In this document: positions 7,165 through 8,673 of the stretch, piece by piece | Position numbering within the stretch: position 1 is the stretch's first letter | How the letters are laid out: every line of letters starts with the position of its first letter | Notes under the pieces: model-generated | What the model saw: only the letters and a program-made list of their open reading frames with translations | Databases searched by the model: none | Told to the model about the DNA's origin: nothing | Assembly: GCA_943324055.2 (NCBI GenBank) | Contig: CALPKD020000034.1 | Location: 1 to 8,673, forward strand | Length of the DNA stretch: 8,673 nt | Direction of reading: 5' to 3' | Origin: Chitinophaga pinensis | Lineage (GTDB): Bacteria > Bacteroidota > Bacteroidia > Chitinophagales > Chitinophagaceae | Made by a program: the position numbers and the translations under genes

Positions 7165-7848
7165 TTGGCAACTTTACTAATTATAGATACCGCTGGCGAA
7201 AAAGCAATGGTTGGCATTAGCCAAAACAAGGAGTTGTTGGCCATGGAACAAAATGAAGTCGCGAATACACATGCTAGTTTTGTACAAGTTGCTATTGAAA
7301 AAGTAATAACAAAAGCGCAAATAAAATTAAGCGAAATTGATGCAATAGTGGTAACCATGGGGCCTGGAAGTTACACTGGCTTAAGAGTGGGACTAGCGAG
7401 TGCAAAGGGGATTGCCTACGCAATAAGCAAACCTCTTATCGGGCTCTCCACTTTGACACTCTTATCGAACGCTGCAAAATCCACGCATTCATATACGGAA
7501 CAAGGTCAAAATTTGCAAATATTTGCAATGATAGATGCAAGAAGGATGGAAGTATTTGGTGCTATTTTAAATAAACAACAGCAACACATTTTACAAGAAC
7601 AATCCATTGTTTTAGATACCCAGTACCTTGAGACGCTTTTAGTACAAGGTCCAGTTTTATGTGTGGGTTCCGGTGTTGAAAAAACAAAAGCACTCTTACA
7701 ACACCCTCAATTATTTTTTACAGAAAGGGTTTATTCATTAGAGGATTGCATGGAACTAGCAAACGCAAAATGGGATACCCAAATTTTTGAAAATATTGCT
7801 TACAGCAGCCCCTCCTATTTAAAAGATTTTTACCAAAAGCCAGTTTAG
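7165..7848 (+). CDS. tsaB: tRNA threonylcarbamoyladenosine biosynthesis protein TsaB
   Basis: TsaB is the non-catalytic ASKHA-fold partner that pairs with TsaD, and with TsaE, to transfer threonylcarbamoyl to A37 of ANN-decoding tRNAs. From the chosen start the protein has 227 residues, normal for the family. It opens with MATLLIIDTAGEKA, the typical TsaB N-terminus. It then has MGPGSYTGLRVGLASAKG (65-82), the strongest family signature, followed by IDARRMEVF (123-131) and PSYLKDF (216-222). No ATG precedes LLIID in frame: the first in-frame ATG encodes residue 15, inside the fold. A TTG at 7165 gives the expected N-terminus. Earlier TTG codons at 7105 and 7144 would add non-conserved residues and lie upstream of, or overlap, the -7 box at 7139-7146. 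The start is therefore inferred, while the identity is firm. The upstream neighbour ridA is divergent. Confidence 0.93.
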   Translation: MATLLIIDTAGEKAMVGISQNKELLAMEQNEVANTHASFVQVAIEKVITKAQIKLSEIDAIVVTMGPGSYTGLRVGLASAKGIAYAISKPLIGLSTLTLLSNAAKSTHSYTEQGQNLQIFAMIDARRMEVFGAILNKQQQHILQEQSIVLDTQYLETLLVQGPVLCVGSGVEKTKALLQHPQLFFTERVYSLEDCMELANAKWDTQIFENIAYSSPSYLKDFYQKPV

Positions 7849-7891
7849 GATTAAAATCTACCGCTTATCAATTTTAAGGCAAATTTCCGTT

Positions 7892-7908
7892 TAATTTTAG
7901 CAAAATTA
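7892..7908. repeat. A/T-only inverted repeat in the tsaB-arsR gap
   Basis: TAATTTT (7892-7898) and AAAATTA (7902-7908) are perfect 7-bp arms around a 3-nt AGC loop. A second, weaker pair, TTAAAAT (7851-7857) and ATTTTAA (7871-7877), lies just after the tsaB stop with a 13-nt loop. Neither is followed by a T run on the plus strand, so a terminator role for tsaB is doubtful. The stems lack G-C pairs. Confidence 0.3.
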
Positions 7909-7926
7909 TATATTAAAAAAAAATAT

Positions 7927-7957
7927 GTTACAGTTATTATTGTAACTTTGTTGTTAC
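7927..7957 (+). promoter_or_regulatory. Promoter -7 box embedded in alternating GTTAC/GTAAC half-sites (candidate operator)
   Basis: TAACTTTG at 7943-7950 is a perfect Bacteroidota -7 element. It overlaps an inverted repeat with arms GTTACA (7927-7932) and TGTAAC (7941-7946), and a third half-site GTTAC lies at 7953-7957. A repressor bound here would cover the core promoter. No clear -33 TTG lies at the right distance. A run of nine A (7915-7923) sits there instead. Assignment as the ArsR-family autoregulatory site is inference from position and symmetry. Confidence 0.45.
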
Positions 7958-7976
7958 TATAAAGTTCTTAACCCCC

Positions 7977-7992
7977 CAATAATTGATTATTG
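7977..7992 (+). promoter_or_regulatory. 7-2-7 palindrome just upstream of the arsR-type start codon
   Basis: CAATAAT-TG-ATTATTG is a perfect inverted repeat with a 2-nt centre, ending 2 bases before the ATG at 7995 and preceded by six C. Two-base-centred palindromes rich in A and T are typical of ArsR/SmtB operators, although the best-known ones are longer (12-2-12). In RNA it could also form a small hairpin over the ribosome landing zone. Which, if either, applies cannot be told from sequence. Confidence 0.4.
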
Positions 7993-7994
7993 TT

Positions 7995-8330
7995 ATGAAT
8001 TCATCCTTACCACAACTACAACTTGCCAATGGAAAAGAACCATTGAAAGTTGATTTGCTGCACAGTAAAAAAGCAGCAATGATCTTAAGAGCATTAAACC
8101 ACAAACTACGTCAGCAGATTGTGAAGCTTATTGACGAGCATCAAAAAATGACCGTTACAGAAATTTATGTAAAATTGAGACTTGAGCAATCAGTTGCTTC
8201 ACAGCATCTTGCTATTTTGAGAAGAGCTGGTATCGTAATTACTACAAGAGAAGGCAAGTTCATTTTCTACACAGTAGACTACAGTAGATTAGAACAAGTA
8301 AACCAATTTGTTGAACAACTAGTTGGTTAA
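7995..8330 (+). CDS. ArsR/SmtB-family winged-helix transcriptional regulator lacking cysteine
   Basis: This is a 111-residue small winged-helix repressor. The helix-turn-helix covers about residues 52-75 (MTVTEIYVKL, then EQSVASQHLAILRRAGIV), with the recognition helix around SVASQHLAIL, and the wing is TTREGKFIFYTV (83-94). The dimerisation-type N- and C-terminal helices flank it. The position that carries the metal/arsenite CxC motif in ArsR reads TVTEIY, and the whole protein has no Cys. It therefore cannot sense through thiols as ArsR, BigR or SqrR do. A histidine/carboxylate metal site is possible but not evident. An in-frame TTG at 7983 would extend it by four residues but lies within the palindrome, so I use the ATG. 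A rhodanese-like gene starts 1 nt after the stop, so it probably controls that gene and itself. The signal is unknown. Confidence 0.9.
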   Translation: MNSSLPQLQLANGKEPLKVDLLHSKKAAMILRALNHKLRQQIVKLIDEHQKMTVTEIYVKLRLEQSVASQHLAILRRAGIVITTREGKFIFYTVDYSRLEQVNQFVEQLVG

Positions 8331-8331
8331 T

Positions 8332-8673
8332 ATGTCCTTAACATTAGCACAATTCGAAACACTTATTGGTGACGAAGGCGTTCAAATTATTGATACAAGG
8401 CCATCCGAATTATGGATGGATGGTCATATCCCGAACTCATTACACATCACTCCCGCCACTGTAAAATATGCAGTGGCGATGGGGTTGATTGAAAAGGATA
8501 CGCCCATTGCATTTATACTACCCGACACTTTAGGAGCATCCGTTATTGCTTATTTTGAAAAAGGCGGCTTTACAAATAGCAAAGGTTATTTGGAAGGCGG
8601 CTATGCGACTTGGTTAAACAGCAACAAAAAAATTGATTTATTGATTGAGGTAGAAGTGGATGAATTAGCCATG
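8332..8673 (+). CDS. Rhodanese-like domain protein, 3' end beyond the window
   Basis: The frame is open from the ATG at 8332 to the last base, giving 114 visible residues. Rhodanese landmarks are IIDTRPSELWMDGHIPNS (19-36) with the DxR motif, and YLEGGYATW (86-94), the usual ending of the domain. The segment that should hold the catalytic cysteine loop (CxxGxRS type) reads FILPDTLGAS (61-70). No Cys occurs anywhere in the visible part, so this domain should not perform sulfurtransfer. The stretch after it, EVEVDELAM (106-114), resembles the linker that in some Bacteroidota proteins leads into a second rhodanese domain. The full gene may thus be a tandem protein with a catalytic second half (inference). 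It is 1 nt downstream of the ArsR-type gene and surely co-transcribed. There is no visible Shine-Dalgarno sequence. Confidence 0.82.
   Translation, partial: MSLTLAQFETLIGDEGVQIIDTRPSELWMDGHIPNSLHITPATVKYAVAMGLIEKDTPIAFILPDTLGASVIAYFEKGGFTNSKGYLEGGYATWLNSNKKIDLLIEVEVDELAM

Noticed and set aside
7901..7908. Minus-strand TAATTTTG matching the -7 consensus in the tsaB-arsR gap
   Set aside because: It would fire antisense into tsaB with no gene to serve, and sits in an A/T-only hairpin where chance matches are expected.
7983..7994. TTG at 7983 as the start of the ArsR-type regulator
   Set aside because: It adds only IIV-type residues, lies inside the palindrome, and the ATG at 7995 is a better start.
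1..8673. Mobile element, CRISPR, defence island or RNA gene
   Set aside because: No transposase, integrase, spaced direct repeats, tRNA-like cloverleaf or defence-type domains were seen. Composition and codon use look even along the window by eye.

Overview
The window looks like ordinary chromosome from a low-GC member of the Bacteroidota, most likely of the Chitinophagaceae type (family placement is inference). Three observations support this. The T9SS attachment protein PorZ carries a type A sorting domain. The start codons lack convincing Shine-Dalgarno sequences and sit in A/T-rich leaders. Three matches to the Bacteroidota -7 promoter element TAnnTTTG lie just upstream of predicted genes. 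I see no tRNA, rRNA, insertion sequence, CRISPR array, integrase or other sign of a mobile island.

Layout, left to right. (1) 41-2905 (+) encodes a large exported enzyme. It fuses a NagZ-like family GH3 beta-N-acetylglucosaminidase to a serine hydrolase of the beta-lactamase/AmiE type, and is probably a muropeptide-processing enzyme. (2) 2911-5106 (+), only 5 nt downstream and probably in the same operon, encodes PorZ. (3) 5113-5694 (-) encodes a small secreted protein with one DxNxDGxxDL motif and a C-terminal half resembling PliI-type lysozyme inhibitors. (4) 5759-6697 (+) encodes an aldose 1-epimerase-like protein. (5) 6702-7088 (-) encodes RidA. (6) 7165-7848 (+) encodes TsaB of the tRNA t6A pathway, probably starting at TTG. 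(7) 7995-8330 (+) encodes a cysteine-free ArsR/SmtB-type repressor with two palindromic candidate operators in its leader. (8) 8332 to the window end (+) is an open rhodanese-like gene, 1 nt behind the repressor, whose visible domain lacks the catalytic cysteine.

The genes mix envelope functions (GH3 fusion, PorZ, PliI-like protein) with housekeeping ones (GalM, RidA, TsaB). The strand alternates in the middle, giving two very tight convergent junctions of 6 and 4 nt with no strong terminator. Every stretch longer than 150 bases is occupied by a gene.

I did not find a clearly new biological system. The most interesting items are the single-chain NagZ plus AmiE-like architecture coupled to porZ, the possible lysozyme inhibitor next door, and the Cys-less ArsR paired with a Cys-less rhodanese domain behind a palindromic control region.
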